Shown: positions 1 to 9,926, numbered from the stretch's first letter. The stretch is DNA of 64,000 bases from Lederbergia galactosidilytica (GCF_017873565.1 NZ_JAGGKH010000007.1:62001-126000), one strand, 5' to 3'. Notes: generated by a model from the letters alone, not told the origin. Program-made: numbers and translations.

Positions 1-87
1 ATTCTTTTCATATAGTTACTCAAATTGTAAACAAATGCTCATATAGTTTTGTAAACATCCAGCATGATAATAAATTAAGTTTTCCTG

Positions 88-130
88 TAAAAATGAGCAT
101 AGACAAAGTCCATATGACTTTGTCTATGCT
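88..130 (-). terminator. Rho-independent terminator after yebC
   Basis: A perfect 15-bp inverted repeat (96-110 with 116-130, 5-nt loop) is followed on the minus strand by a U-rich run (CATTTTTAC). It lies about 130 bases beyond the yebC stop and would end that transcript. Bases 1-87 and 131-257 show nothing else I can name. Confidence 0.8.
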
Positions 131-257
131 TTGACCCTTTAATATTTAATTAAGTACCAATTTAACTTTCATGTGGGTTATGTGTAGTGGTTCAAGAAAA
201 TGAGTATTGCCCTATTAGCTTATAGGTTAAATTCTTATGAAATAAAAATTCCTATTT

Positions 258-989
258 TTATTCTGAATCCGCAAAATTGTGATAAACTTCTTGTACATCA
301 TCATCATCTTCAAGCATTTCCAACATTTTTTGCATTTTCTCCGCCTGTTCACCCTCAAGATGTGTGTAAGTTTGTGGAACCATTGTTATCTCAGCAGTAG
401 CAAATGTTAAACCTTGGTTTTCCAGATTTTCCTTTACCTCTATAAAACTTTCAGGGGCAGTATAAATTTCAAATGCTTCTTCACTTGCTTCCATTTCTTC
501 GCCACCAGCTTCAATGACAGATAAAAGCATATCATCTTCATCTATATTTACATTTTGACGATCTACAGCTAAATATCCCTTTCGATCAAACATATAGGAG
601 ACACAGCCTGTTTCGCCAAGATTCCCATCATTTTTATTAAATGCTACTCTCACATTGGTCGCAGTTCTATTTTTATTATCTGTTAAGCACATCACCATTA
701 CTGCTGTACCATTAGGACCATATCCTTCATACACAATTTCTTCATAATGTTCCGTATCTTTGTTTCCTGTTGCCTTGTCAATTGCCCGTTGAATGTTATC
801 ATTGGGCATATTCTCTGCCTTTGCTTTTTCCACCACAAGTCGCAAGGAAGGATTTGTACTAGAATCAGGACCACCCTGTTTTGCGGCAACATAGATTTCC
901 TTAGCTATTTTTTGAAATATTTTTCCCCGTTTAGCATCTTGCGCATTTTTCCTATTTTGAATATTTTTCCATTTCGAATGTCCTGCCAT
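258..989 (-). CDS. yebC: YebC/PmpR-family protein (YrbC-like)
   Basis: A 243-residue protein of the YebC/PmpR family, cytoplasmic proteins described as transcriptional regulators or as ribosome-associated factors that help translate difficult peptide stretches. It opens with the family signature MAGHSKWKNIQNRKNAQDAK and has the usual acidic C-terminus. I place the start at 989 because GAAAGGGG sits just upstream; the frame stays open for 21 more codons but with no family sequence. It is the last gene before a strong terminator, and in B. subtilis yrbC also lies beside safA. Identity is certain; the precise cellular role is not settled from sequence. Confidence 0.93.
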   Translation of the reverse strand: MAGHSKWKNIQNRKNAQDAKRGKIFQKIAKEIYVAAKQGGPDSSTNPSLRLVVEKAKAENMPNDNIQRAIDKATGNKDTEHYEEIVYEGYGPNGTAVMVMCLTDNKNRTATNVRVAFNKNDGNLGETGCVSYMFDRKGYLAVDRQNVNIDEDDMLLSVIEAGGEEMEASEEAFEIYTAPESFIEVKENLENQGLTFATAEITMVPQTYTHLEGEQAEKMQKMLEMLEDDDDVQEVYHNFADSE

Positions 990-1067
990 GTTATGAACCC
1001 CTTTCCCCTGACTTATCCCTTTAACTATACCGAAAGTAGGGGTGGTGGGCAATCTTTCAAACTTTAT

Positions 1068-2042
1068 CTATATAGATTTGACCTTTTTCATGATTTCCTT
1101 ACTAAATTTTATTCTTTCTTTAAATTGTTTAAGTAATAAAGCCTCCATCGTTGACCATCTTCTTCTTTGTTCGAGCGTGTGACTTCTAGTAAAGTGCAAC
1201 CATTCTCTAAAAATATCAGTTGGATAGACAAGAGCTGTTAAAAATGCTTCTTTAGTTTTAAATGGTTGAAGAGTTTGAAAAGAAAACAAGCGTTCCACGT
1301 CCCAGCCTAGATGTGGTAAAACCCGATTGGAAAGCTGCAAATAATCTATATGGGGAGGTGCCAAAGCAATTAAATCAAAATCAATTAGCCATAATTGGCC
1401 GTTTTTATCTCTAATAAAATTATGACTAGCTACATCCCCATGAATAATACAGTTAGGCTCTTCTTTAAAAAAAGCAGCCTGGTTTTGCAGTTTATCTAAA
1501 GCCCATTCCCCAAGTTCTGCAAAATAATTTAAATGAGAACGTAGCGGATGCTGAGAATATAGAGGCAGTGTATATCGATAGTCGATTAATCTCTTCTTCC
1601 ATTTATTTATTTGTTCAAAAACGGGTATTTGCTCTTTTACAACATTAGATAAATTAGTCGTTGCATGATGATATTTTCGCAGCAAAAAGCAGACATCCCT
1701 GATGTCAGATTCATGCGAATAACTAACTTTTCGCCCTTTTTTTGCTTCTATAAATTGAATGAGTCCAAAAACTTTATTTTCTTGTACAAATGGTTTTGGA
1801 TGAAAAGAATAAATTTGGGTAAAACCACTTTTCTTTAATTGTTCAGTAAAGGATACCTGTCTTTTAAAAGTTTCTAATGAAGAAAATCCTTTCAAAATCC
1901 AATCCTGATTCTGTGTGCTCACTTTCCATACCATGTTTTTTATTGGGTTTATCCGAATAAAAGGAAGATCAAAATTCTCTTTTAATAAAAGAAGGAGACG
2001 GCGTTTCATTCCGTCTCTTTCTTCAAAAAAGTCTTTATTCAT
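1068..2042 (-). CDS. CotS-family spore-coat kinase-like protein
   Basis: A 324-residue protein with an aminoglycoside-phosphotransferase fold, resembling the CotS/YutH/YsxE group of Bacillus coat proteins. The catalytic-loop motif HGDVASHN is at residues 201-208 and the metal-binding IDFD at 220-223, so the active-site residues look intact. The chosen ATG (2042) overlaps the end of safA by 8 bases, with GGGGAAG upstream; an ATG at 2009 is a weaker alternative. Overlap with safA implies co-transcription in the mother cell and a role at the coat. No enzyme substrate can be given. The family is clear; assignment to one named paralogue is not. Confidence 0.8.
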   Translation of the reverse strand: MNKDFFEERDGMKRRLLLLLKENFDLPFIRINPIKNMVWKVSTQNQDWILKGFSSLETFKRQVSFTEQLKKSGFTQIYSFHPKPFVQENKVFGLIQFIEAKKGRKVSYSHESDIRDVCFLLRKYHHATTNLSNVVKEQIPVFEQINKWKKRLIDYRYTLPLYSQHPLRSHLNYFAELGEWALDKLQNQAAFFKEEPNCIIHGDVASHNFIRDKNGQLWLIDFDLIALAPPHIDYLQLSNRVLPHLGWDVERLFSFQTLQPFKTKEAFLTALVYPTDIFREWLHFTRSHTLEQRRRWSTMEALLLKQFKERIKFSKEIMKKVKSI

Positions 2043-3084
2043 CTTCTTCCCCATTTTCATGGCGCATCGGCATTGCATAAGAAGGAGGCATCGCTGTTCC
2101 CATAGGTGGATACCCTTGGTACATCTGTCCCTGATGCATCGGCATTGGTTGAGCATGCATACCATAAGGTTGCTGAGGATAGTAAGATGTTTGATTTCCA
2201 CATCCGCAATCCCCTACTGGATTCGCAAAATTAGCCTGTGGCATCATCGGTTGCTGAAATCCTGGTGCCGGCATACCCGTAAAAGGATAAGGCTGAGCCA
2301 TTCCCGGCATCATTCCCATTTGCTGATAATCTGAGGAACTCTCTACTTGATTATACGCTTCAGCATAATGGGTGTGATGCATATCTAAAGACTCATCCCA
2401 TTCCCAATACGTTTGTGGACCATAACCAGTCATTGGAGCACTAGCCATAGGTGCTGTATGGAAAGGCATCATAGGTGTAGACGTCATTGCTCCTTGAACC
2501 TGTGGCATCATATACCCTTGATATGGATGTGGTTGTGGGTATGGATAACATGGATCAAAACATGGTTGTGGAACAGGATAACATCCATACATAGGCTGCT
2601 GAATCGGCATTTCTGGTGAATAAGACGATTCCTCTTTATGATGATGAACAGGTTTCTCCTTTGGTGGCGCTGGCTGTGCCATTTGCTGGGTCTGCATTTG
2701 TTGCATATTCATCATATAATAATTGTTAATATCTATCTCCGGTAATGGCTGTGGCTGAGGCATTACAGGTTGATAGATATGATGTGGTTTCTCTTTCTTT
2801 GGTTTTTCCTTTGGTGGCTTTGCAACTGGCATTGGTGCTTCCTTTTTAGGTAAAAATGGATGTTCCGCCTTAGGCATTTCTTTCTTTCCTGTTGGGTGAT
2901 GATGAATCGGTTTCTCTTTTGCGCCTCCACCAGAATGACCAGGTACTTTAATTTTCATTCCTGGCATAATCATTTCAGGATTAGACAATTGCGCATTTAA
3001 TTTTTTTAATTCATCGAAATTCACGCCATACTTTTGGGCAATATTCCATAATGTTTCTCCTTTTTGTACAATATGGATTTTCAC
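2035..3084 (-). CDS. safA: SafA, spore inner-coat morphogenetic protein
   Basis: A 349-residue coat morphogenetic protein. An N-terminal LysM domain (residues 1-48, starting MKIHIVQKGETLWNIAQKYG) is followed by a His/Lys/Pro-rich linker and a long Met-, Gln-, Pro- and Tyr-rich tail. In B. subtilis SafA localises to the cortex/coat interface and organises the inner coat. The start codon is GTG at 3084, supported by GAGGAGGG. A sigma-E-like -10 box lies just upstream, fitting mother-cell expression. The nadABC genes that lie beside safA in B. subtilis are absent. The low-complexity tail varies greatly between species, so similarity there will be weak. Confidence 0.9.
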   Translation of the reverse strand: MKIHIVQKGETLWNIAQKYGVNFDELKKLNAQLSNPEMIMPGMKIKVPGHSGGGAKEKPIHHHPTGKKEMPKAEHPFLPKKEAPMPVAKPPKEKPKKEKPHHIYQPVMPQPQPLPEIDINNYYMMNMQQMQTQQMAQPAPPKEKPVHHHKEESSYSPEMPIQQPMYGCYPVPQPCFDPCYPYPQPHPYQGYMMPQVQGAMTSTPMMPFHTAPMASAPMTGYGPQTYWEWDESLDMHHTHYAEAYNQVESSSDYQQMGMMPGMAQPYPFTGMPAPGFQQPMMPQANFANPVGDCGCGNQTSYYPQQPYGMHAQPMPMHQGQMYQGYPPMGTAMPPSYAMPMRHENGEEDE

Positions 3085-3114
3085 AAATTTTCCCTCCTCA
3101 AGCTCAGTCTATAT

Positions 3115-3142
3115 AGTGTATGAATGTTTGGGCAAAATGCTA
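3115..3142 (-). promoter_or_regulatory. Possible sigma-E promoter of safA
   Basis: Minus-strand CATACACT (3115-3122) matches the sigma-E -10 consensus CATACAMT fully. A -35-like TAGCATT lies 13 bases further upstream and is a poor match (5 of 7). The position, about 30 bases before the GTG start of safA, is sensible. Confidence 0.4.
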
Positions 3143-3270
3143 ATAATCTTCATCAAAACTTATGAGATTGGGCGTTTATTTATGACAAATCGAGTTTGTC
3201 TAAGTTCAATAATGAAGGAAGAACTAGGAATATGATAAAATAGGCTTAGAATATGGAATGGAGGGATTGC

Positions 3271-3816
3271 ATGAAGGAAGAAGGAAAAAAAATACTTGGG
3301 GAAGAAAGAAGAGAAAAACTGCTTTCCTTATTACAAGAAAGTCATTCTCCCATTACCGGAAGTGAACTTGCGAAAAAAACAGGGGTTAGTCGGCAAGTAA
3401 TCGTTGGAGATATTAATTTATTAAAGGCGCGAAATATTCCTATTATGGCTACAAGTCAAGGCTACTTGTATATACGGCCCGCTCAGAATAATTTTCTTAT
3501 TGAAAAAACGATCGTTTGCTCCCACTCACGTAGCCAAACAAAAGAAGAATTGAATATTTTGGTCGACCATGGGATTACCGTGAAAAATGTTGCTATCGAA
3601 CACCCCATTTATGGAGATCTTACTGCCTCCTTGATGGTTTCGAACCGAAAAGAAGTTGAACATTTTCTAAATAAAGTCAAATTAACAAACTCTTCCCTTT
3701 TAGCTGATCTAACTTCTGGTATTCACTTACATACGTTAGCGGCGCCTAGTAACGAAGCGATCGAAAAAGCAGAGAAAGAATTGAAAGCAGCGGGAATATT
3801 AGTTGATGAAAATTAA
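3271..3816 (+). CDS. niaR: NAD biosynthesis / niacin-uptake transcriptional repressor
   Basis: A 181-residue repressor of the NiaR/NadR (YrxA) family: an N-terminal winged-helix HTH_11 domain (about residues 10-60, with SGSELAKKTGVSRQVI-type sequence) and a C-terminal 3H domain with the conserved histidines (CSHSRSQTKEEL, EHPIYGDL, SGIHLHTL) that bind metal and niacin. I start it at 3271 because GGAGGG (3260-3265) fits that ATG; the frame also has an ATG at 3253 upstream of this site. It stands alone on the plus strand with its own terminator. In B. subtilis it is co-transcribed with nifS next to nadBCA, all missing here, so its targets lie elsewhere, for example a niacin transporter gene. 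Confidence 0.9.
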   Translation: MKEEGKKILGEERREKLLSLLQESHSPITGSELAKKTGVSRQVIVGDINLLKARNIPIMATSQGYLYIRPAQNNFLIEKTIVCSHSRSQTKEELNILVDHGITVKNVAIEHPIYGDLTASLMVSNRKEVEHFLNKVKLTNSSLLADLTSGIHLHTLAAPSNEAIEKAEKELKAAGILVDEN

Positions 3817-3818
3817 AT

Positions 3819-3857
3819 ACCTTATCCAGACTAAGATTCTGGATAAGGTGTTTCTTT
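3819..3857 (+). terminator. Terminator of niaR
   Basis: A perfect 12-bp stem (3819-3830 with 3838-3849, loop CTAAGAT) is followed by TTTCTTTC. It begins two bases after the niaR stop codon. Confidence 0.85.
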
Positions 3858-3978
3858 CACAACTTATATTTAGTTCCAAATAGAAATTCGATCGGTAATC
3901 AAGCATCTTAACGTATGGTAATCGCTTGGATAGAGATATCTAGAAAAGTTTGATTTTATAAACAGATTTCTTCTCTGT

Positions 3979-4449
3979 TTAACCTCCCGAACTCAATACA
4001 TCGACTTTATCAACAAATTCCAATCGATTTAGCTCAGCAAGAAGATCGTCAATTTCAACATTCATACTTGCGATATCAAGTGAAAGTGTAACATTCGCTC
4101 GTCCTTGTAAAGGTATTGTTTGGTGTATGGTTAGCACATTACAAGCATAGTTGGCTACAGTGGCCAGTAATGTTGATAAAGCACCTGGGCGATCTTCAAG
4201 GTAAAAAAACAACGAAATAATTTTTTCTTTTACAACCCTGTGAAAAGGTAGAACAGTGTCTCGATATTTATAAAATGCACTGCGACTTAAATCAACTTGT
4301 TGGACAGCGTCCCAAATAGAAACAGACTTTTTCCGTTCAATCAATTCTTTCGCTTCCAATGTTTTTTTCATCGCTTCAGGCAAAACATCTTCACGCACTA
4401 AATAAAACTTTTTTTGATATTCTCTCTTCCCCAATATCCTCTCCCCCAT
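3979..4449 (-). CDS. pheB: PheB, ACT-domain protein
   Basis: A 156-residue ACT-domain protein. The C-terminal ACT domain (about residues 80-150, [20 protein letters not shown]) is of the type that binds small metabolites such as amino acids; the N-terminal part resembles B. subtilis PheB throughout ([20 protein letters not shown]). In B. subtilis it lies between obg and pheA (prephenate dehydratase), but here there is no pheA beside it. The gene follows obg by 12 bases. ATG 4449 is used; a TTG at 4434 preceded by GGGGAGAGG is possible. A weak 7-bp stem overlaps the stop codon (3960-3980). Confidence 0.85.
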   Translation of the reverse strand: MGERILGKREYQKKFYLVREDVLPEAMKKTLEAKELIERKKSVSIWDAVQQVDLSRSAFYKYRDTVLPFHRVVKEKIISLFFYLEDRPGALSTLLATVANYACNVLTIHQTIPLQGRANVTLSLDIASMNVEIDDLLAELNRLEFVDKVDVLSSGG

Positions 4450-4461
4450 TCACCACAGGTC

Positions 4462-5754
4462 CTATTCAACAAATTCAAATTCAAATTCGAGAATTCGAAT
4501 AATATCTCCATCCTTCGCTCCACGTTCACGTAAAGCATCATCGACACCCATTCCCCTCATTTGCCTAGCAAAACGTCGGACCGATTCATCCCTTGAAAAA
4601 TCAGTCATTTTAAATAATCGCTCGATCACATCTCCACTTATTACAAAAGCACTATCTGGATCTCTTGTGATCGTAAATTGATCGGGATCTTTCTCATGCC
4701 GGTAAACAACTCGATGAATTTCCGCATCAGTATCTACGATATCATAAAGTGGGAATTCCGGAGTTGTTTCTAATTGATTCGCTACTTCAAATAGTAAATC
4801 CCTGACCCCTTGTCTCGTAAGCGCGGAAATCGGATAAATCGGATACTCTTCCTTTAGTTTATTTCGAAATACACTTAAATTTTCCTCTGCTTCTGGCATG
4901 TCCATTTTATTGGCAACAATAATTTGAGGGCGCTCCATCAAGCGAAGATTATACTTTTCTAACTCTTGATTAATAGTCTGAAAATCTTCAAATGGATCTC
5001 TGCCCTCCATGCCAGACATATCAATCACATGAACAATGACTCTTGTTCGCTCAATATGTCGCAAAAATTGGTGACCAAGACCAACTCCTTCATGCGCTCC
5101 TTCTATTAGGCCTGGCAAATCAGCCATCACAAAACTACGGCTATCTTCTGTCTCAACCACACCCAGATTAGGAACAATTGTTGTGAAATGGTATTCGGCT
5201 ATTTTGGGTTTAGCAGCAGAAACAACAGAAAGAAGAGTGGATTTGCCTACACTTGGAAAGCCAACAAGACCAACATCAGCAAGGATTTTCAGTTCAAGAA
5301 CTACATCTCTTTCTTGACCTGGCTCACCATTTTCTGCCATTTCTGGAGCAGGATTTGCCGGTGTCGCAAAACGGATATTTCCTCTCCCCCCACGTCCTCC
5401 TCTAGCCACTACAGCTTTCTGTCCATGTTCTACAAGATCTGCGATAACCTCTTCTGTCTCAAGATCTTTTACAACGGTTCCTGGAGGAACTTTTACAACT
5501 AAATCTTCAGCACCTTTACCATGCTTACTTTTTGACATTCCATGCTCGCCTCGAGATGCTTTGAAGTGCCGCTGATACCGGAAGTCCATCAGTGTACGTA
5601 ATCCTTCATCTACCTGGAAAACAACATCTGCACCTTTTCCACCATCTCCGCCAGCTGGTCCACCCATTGCCACGTATTTTTCTCTGCGGAAGGCAACCAT
5701 TCCATTGCCGCCATCCCCACCTTTCACATAAACCTTTACCTGATCGACAAACAC
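4462..5754 (-). CDS. obg: Obg (CgtA) ribosome-assembly GTPase
   Basis: A 430-residue essential GTPase that acts in 50S ribosome assembly and is tied to stress and sporulation signalling. The glycine-rich OBG domain ([20 protein letters not shown], residues 5-24) is followed by the G domain with P-loop GFPSVGKST near residue 165, DLPG and NKMD, and a C-terminal OCT domain ending in an acidic, Phe/Glu-rich tail. Start is GTG at 5754, with TGGAGTG seven bases upstream; another GTG at 5763 is too close to that site. It follows spo0B by 5 bases, an arrangement shared with B. subtilis. Confidence 0.97.
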   Translation of the reverse strand: MFVDQVKVYVKGGDGGNGMVAFRREKYVAMGGPAGGDGGKGADVVFQVDEGLRTLMDFRYQRHFKASRGEHGMSKSKHGKGAEDLVVKVPPGTVVKDLETEEVIADLVEHGQKAVVARGGRGGRGNIRFATPANPAPEMAENGEPGQERDVVLELKILADVGLVGFPSVGKSTLLSVVSAAKPKIAEYHFTTIVPNLGVVETEDSRSFVMADLPGLIEGAHEGVGLGHQFLRHIERTRVIVHVIDMSGMEGRDPFEDFQTINQELEKYNLRLMERPQIIVANKMDMPEAEENLSVFRNKLKEEYPIYPISALTRQGVRDLLFEVANQLETTPEFPLYDIVDTDAEIHRVVYRHEKDPDQFTITRDPDSAFVISGDVIERLFKMTDFSRDESVRRFARQMRGMGVDDALRERGAKDGDIIRILEFEFEFVE

Positions 5755-5759
5755 AATGA

Positions 5760-6308
5760 TCACTCCATTTCATCAAAAATAACTTTACATATAAAATTTC
5801 TTTCACTTATTTCTTGAAGGTTAATGTGAATTTGCTCCTCTTTATGATGTAATAACCATTGCTCGAACGCCCGTAAATCTTTTAACTTTCCCACAAAATC
5901 AAAATGCAAGGAAAGGCTATTTTCCAAAGGTTCAATCGATATATATAATTGATTCCCATATAATGGATGAAGCGCATTTGAAATAGTTTGAAAAAAACCT
6001 TTCATCCAATTCGTCAATGCCCAATCATTTATGGAACGGGTAGGCAAATCATTCATAAACTCATACTCTATCTGAAATGTATGACCTTCCCCTCCCCAAT
6101 TATGAAGTAGAAGTAATGTCGCAAATTCCGGCAATCCTAAATTTGTCAATTTCGTTTCTTGTTGAGATTCCAACACAATTTCTTCAATCACACGTTCAGC
6201 TTGGTCCACTTTTCCTAACGCCAGATAACCCTTGATTAATTGAATACGATTAAGCCAATCATGGCGTGAGTGTTGCAATAAAGTAAGTGTTTCTTCTTTA
6301 CCTTTCAT
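5760..6308 (-). CDS. spo0B: Spo0B sporulation phosphotransferase
   Basis: A 182-residue member of the sporulation phosphorelay, passing phosphate from Spo0F to Spo0A. The phospho-accepting histidine is in [14 protein letters not shown] (His16 in this numbering), within the long N-terminal helix expected for the four-helix-bundle dimer; the C-terminal half is the divergent ATPase-like domain. The start at 6308 is set by AAAGGA upstream; 6311 (ATGATG) is nearly as good. It lies downstream of rpmA, and the stop is 5 bases before the obg start. The family diverges fast, so position and the HDWLN motif carry the call. Confidence 0.9.
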   Translation of the reverse strand: MKGKEETLTLLQHSRHDWLNRIQLIKGYLALGKVDQAERVIEEIVLESQQETKLTNLGLPEFATLLLLHNWGGEGHTFQIEYEFMNDLPTRSINDWALTNWMKGFFQTISNALHPLYGNQLYISIEPLENSLSLHFDFVGKLKDLRAFEQWLLHHKEEQIHINLQEISERNFICKVIFDEME

Positions 6309-6575
6309 CATTATATCCTTTCCACCATTCTTCAATCGTTTCTATAATATATCAAAAAGAAGCTAATTAGTAGAAATACGTGTCAAAAAGGACGATAAAA
6401 AGAACCATGTTCAATAAAGGCCAGTGGCAACAATCCCATCATTTGCTGCCAGATCGACCTATCAGCCGACAGTTTAAAGTGAACATCAATATCCCAACTA
6501 TACATGGCGACTCGCAATTAACTTAACAGGAAAGCCCTCTATCGTACACAAAGCTCACTTTATCATTTTGCTTGA

Positions 6576-6613
6576 AAATAAAAAAGCTCTAGCCAAATTT
6601 GGTTAGAGCTTTT
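6576..6613 (-). terminator. Terminator after rpmA
   Basis: A 13-bp stem with one mismatch (6582-6594 with 6601-6613, loop AAATTT), followed on the minus strand by TTTTTTATTTTC. It separates the rplU-prp-rpmA operon from spo0B-obg-pheB. Nothing else is recognisable between 6336 and 6575. Confidence 0.85.
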
Positions 6614-6625
6614 CTGTGATCTATC

Positions 6626-6937
<312 letters not shown>

Positions 6938-7054
6938 TTAGAGAGCCTAACAAGAAAATATTCAAAATCGAAAAAATTCGTTTTAGGGTTTTATCTTCTC
7001 AGATTATTTGACCTTGAGAGGCTAGGCACTTGCTAATTCTAGCTAAATTAAGTT

Positions 7055-7387
7055 TTATTTTATAAATTTGATTTTAACAAATTCAGGATATTCTCTTTCT
7101 ATCGTCTGCAAGGAAACAAGCATACCTTCTAATAATAACTGAACCTGTTTTTTCACTTCTCCCTCTAATGAATGAGGAAGGAGACATTTTAGAAAACCAT
7201 CTTCTTCAATTGTGATATTAGGTTCAATAGAAGTGAGAGCCATAACTGCATTTAAGCTGCCAAATGCAACAGCTGAAACTCCTGCACATACAATATCTTT
7301 GCCTTTGTCAGCAAATTGAGCATGACCTTCCATTGTAAAACCACTAATGTCGCCATCAGCTGAATGGCTAATTCTAATTTGAATCAT
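7055..7387 (-). CDS. prp: Prp cysteine protease for L27 maturation (YsxB)
   Basis: A 110-residue ribosomal-processing cysteine protease. The catalytic pair is visible: His in GHAQFADKGKDIVCAGVS (residue 22) and Cys in the same segment (residue 34). It trims the LxLQFFA extension of L27, encoded by the next gene downstream. It lies 14 bases after rplU, the conserved rplU-ysxB-rpmA order of Firmicutes. Confidence 0.93.
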   Translation of the reverse strand: MIQIRISHSADGDISGFTMEGHAQFADKGKDIVCAGVSAVAFGSLNAVMALTSIEPNITIEEDGFLKCLLPHSLEGEVKKQVQLLLEGMLVSLQTIEREYPEFVKIKFIK

Positions 7388-7401
7388 AGAATCAACTTCA
7401 C

Positions 7402-7710
7402 TTAAGCATTGATCTTTTCAATGACTAGTTTTGTATAAGGCTGACGATGCCCTTGTTTTTTATGATAATTTTTCTTTGGCTTATATTTGAAAACAACAAT
7501 TTTCTTTTGACGGCCTTGTTTTTCAACTTTAGCTGTAACCGTAGCTCCCTCAACAAATGGGCTCCCTACTTTTACATCTTCGCCACCAACAAAAAGAACT
7601 TTGTCAAAAGTAAAAGAATCACCTTCAGTAGCATCTACCTTTTCAACGTAGATAACTTGTCCTTCTTCGACTTTAACTTGTTTTCCACCAGTTTCAATAA
7701 TTGCGTACAT
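7402..7710 (-). CDS. rplU: 50S ribosomal protein L21
   Basis: A 102-residue ribosomal protein L21, starting [20 protein letters not shown] and ending with the conserved [10 protein letters not shown]. It binds 23S rRNA in the large subunit. GGGAGGTG precedes the ATG. It is the first gene of the rplU-prp-rpmA operon and is preceded by an L21-type leader RNA and a sigma-A promoter. Confidence 0.97.
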   Translation of the reverse strand: MYAIIETGGKQVKVEEGQVIYVEKVDATEGDSFTFDKVLFVGGEDVKVGSPFVEGATVTAKVEKQGRQKKIVVFKYKPKKNYHKKQGHRQPYTKLVIEKINA

Positions 7711-7862
7711 AATCGCACCTCCCTATTAGACTAAGACTCGCCATTTGCAGGTGTTCTATCAGAAAAGGCACTGAAGCTAATTTCAAACTTCTTTTCAAAA
7801 ATAGAAACTTCTAACGTTATACCTGTTATGTGCGGTTGTAGCTCAGGCGCTACAAACTAACA
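7711..7862 (-). promoter_or_regulatory. Ribosomal L21 leader RNA
   Basis: The untranslated leader of rplU. On the minus strand it contains a hairpin (TTGTAGC/GCTACAA, 7836-7855) near its 5' end and, near its 3' end, ACACCTGCAAATGGCGAGTC (7735-7754), which I recognise as the conserved core of the Firmicutes L21 leader family. Such leaders are thought to allow autogenous control by a ribosomal protein. The assignment rests on motif memory and position, not on a covariance-model search. Confidence 0.65.
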
Positions 7863-7868
7863 TAAAAA

Positions 7869-7898
7869 ATTTTAGCATATACAATTAGTATCTGTCAA
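7869..7898 (-). promoter_or_regulatory. Sigma-A promoter of rplU operon
   Basis: Minus-strand TTGACA (7893-7898), 18-base spacer, TAAAAT (7869-7874). It lies just upstream of the L21 leader. Confidence 0.75.
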
Positions 7899-8131
7899 TA
7901 GCCGTTTGATGTTTAAGTTTACATGAAAAATAACCCGGGGCTATATAATAAAAAGACATGCAAAAGCCCAATCACATTTTCTCGATAGATATGCTATTTA
8001 GACTGGTGTAGGGGAAATCTGCGGCGGCAAATATAAATTGTTTAGTGAGTCAATTTCATCATTGCTTATAAATGATCAATAAACGATGTTAAAGGAGATT
8101 GAATTGTTAGTCCATGTATTTACTTAACTTA

Positions 8132-8243
8132 GTTGATTGGAGCGAAGGTGGCGACTCTTGGGGGATTAGCGTGACAGGTGAGATCCCGCAGGAGCACATA
8201 TGAGCTGCCCCCCGGAAATCGTCCACCTGAAATGTAAATCAAC
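8132..8243. repeat. GC-rich imperfect palindromic intergenic repeat
   Basis: A 112-bp segment whose ends are inverted copies (GTTGATT...AATCAAC, then GGTGG...CCACC), with internal TGAGATCCCGCAGGAGC. It resembles the GC-rich palindromic repeats scattered between genes in many Bacillaceae. It is richer in G+C than its surroundings. The remaining bases from 7899 to 8311 show no gene. Confidence 0.6.
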
Positions 8244-8311
8244 GTTGTTCGGATTTGATTGCTAAAACCTCTATTATGCAATTGATTCTAGTAATTAAAG
8301 AATAAAGGTGA

Positions 8312-9178
8312 TTAACTCGCATAAACAAGATCCATTAAACGAGCTCTAACTTTTTTCTCTGAAAAATATGCATAAAGGAGTTCATTCTCGTCCAATTGAA
8401 ATTCTCCTTCCGAATTTCCATCAATATCAATTAAATGTTTATATCCGCGCTTGAATTTACTTAATATGTCAAAAACATAATCATCCCTATCTGCCTGTAT
8501 TGTTTGTAAACGAGAAATACTTTGTTGCTCTCCAAAATGGCGTTCTAACAGGAAGCGCATTAGCATATATTTTCGCTGCTTCCATTCCGTCCATAAACAA
8601 GTATCTAAATAAATTAAAATAGCCCAAATATTGATATTGAAAGGATCAATCATAATAACAAGCATATGAAAAATCAACAAAATCACAAATGAAATAATAA
8701 CAGACATACGAAGGGAATCAAGATAAGGTTTATAAGTAGAGAGATATAGATGAACTAACTTACCGCCATCAAGAGGACGAATTGGCAAAAGATTAAAAAA
8801 CATAATCATCCAATTATATTGGACGATTTGCTGAGCATAATCTGCTGATATCAATCCTCCCATATAAAGAACTGGTATCAGTCCAGCTATCCATAGATGT
8901 TGAAGTGGACCTCCCACAATCACACAGAAATCTTCTAACATACTTCGATTTCCATGTTCATCTACATCACAAAAACCCCCAAATGGGAGAAGCATTACTC
9001 TTTTTATTTTCCAATTAAAAAACTGAGCGACAAGGGCATGACCCATTTCATGAATAAAAACGATCGCAAAGAGGGCGAGCAACTCCCAAAAGTATCCGGT
9101 CATCACACTTAGCCCTGCTATAATCCATAATAATGAATGGACTCTGATTTTTGTGAAAACACGCCCGTATTTATTCAA
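8312..9178 (-). CDS. spoIVFB: SpoIVFB, pro-sigma-K processing metalloprotease
   Basis: A 288-residue intramembrane zinc protease (peptidase M50) of the outer forespore membrane that cleaves pro-sigma-K. The zinc motif HEMGH is at residues 43-47 and the second metal ligand in NLLPIRPLDGGKL, with several hydrophobic spans around them. A cytoplasmic CBS-like region follows. The start is TTG at 9178, overlapping the end of spoIVFA by 8 bases with AGGTGAT upstream, so the two are translationally coupled as in B. subtilis. Confidence 0.95.
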   Translation of the reverse strand: MNKYGRVFTKIRVHSLLWIIAGLSVMTGYFWELLALFAIVFIHEMGHALVAQFFNWKIKRVMLLPFGGFCDVDEHGNRSMLEDFCVIVGGPLQHLWIAGLIPVLYMGGLISADYAQQIVQYNWMIMFFNLLPIRPLDGGKLVHLYLSTYKPYLDSLRMSVIISFVILLIFHMLVIMIDPFNINIWAILIYLDTCLWTEWKQRKYMLMRFLLERHFGEQQSISRLQTIQADRDDYVFDILSKFKRGYKHLIDIDGNSEGEFQLDENELLYAYFSEKKVRARLMDLVYAS

Positions 9179-9926
9179 ATTTCATCACCTGAATAGGATC
9201 AATAAACGTATCATGTTGCTTAATTGCAAAATAAAACTCTCCTGTTTCTCGATCCTCACCTGAAGAAACAGTACCTATAATTTGCCCTGCCTTTACTTTT
9301 TCCAGTGATTTCACAGAAATATGCTCCAACTTACCATACCATGTTTCCGAATAATCTGAGTGTTGAATAATAACGGTATTGCCAATGCCTTCCTTCTTAC
9401 CAGCAAACGTGACCGTTCCAGCTGATATCGCCTCTACTTTAGCTTCTGTTCCCGTTTCCATGATGATTCCCTGTTGCTCTTCTGAAAAAGGTTCCAATAT
9501 TTTTCCTGTTACAGGCATAGCGAAACTCTCCTGCTGACTCTCTCGTTTAGAATCTGATTGTACAGGAAACAGAGCAAGTGGTTGTCCAAATTTTTCTTCA
9601 TACCAGTCCGCCACGACAGCAAATTGGAATTCACGTTCAAATGTTTTTTTAATACCAGCTCTTGCTTCTTCCATTTTTTGTGAAGGTGATTGAAAAATAA
9701 TTGCAATAAGAAGAACGAGAATGGCAGAGATAAATATTTTCATAAAAAAGACTTCTTTTTTAAAAAGTGGATGGATCGATTCGTTAGGGTCTGATTCAAA
9801 CACAAAATTTTCCCCACCATCCTGTTCAAAAAATGTCTCTTCCACTTTTCGATCACGTGTAACACCATATTGTCTCCTTCTTTTATTCAATTCTCTGCGA
9901 ATTTGTTCCACTCTATGACGATCCAT
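9171..9926 (-). CDS. spoIVFA: SpoIVFA, inhibitor/anchor of SpoIVFB
   Basis: A 251-residue membrane protein that holds SpoIVFB in an inactive complex with BofA until forespore proteases cleave it. A cytoplasmic basic N-terminus is followed by a single membrane span (about residues 60-80) and an extracytoplasmic LytM/M23-like domain (GTVTFAGKKEGIGNTVIIQH) that lacks a full metal site. Start ATG 9926 has GGAGGAGA. A good sigma-E-type promoter lies 30 bases upstream. Confidence 0.92.
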   Translation of the reverse strand: MDRHRVEQIRRELNKRRRQYGVTRDRKVEETFFEQDGGENFVFESDPNESIHPLFKKEVFFMKIFISAILVLLIAIIFQSPSQKMEEARAGIKKTFEREFQFAVVADWYEEKFGQPLALFPVQSDSKRESQQESFAMPVTGKILEPFSEEQQGIIMETGTEAKVEAISAGTVTFAGKKEGIGNTVIIQHSDYSETWYGKLEHISVKSLEKVKAGQIIGTVSSGEDRETGEFYFAIKQHDTFIDPIQVMKFE

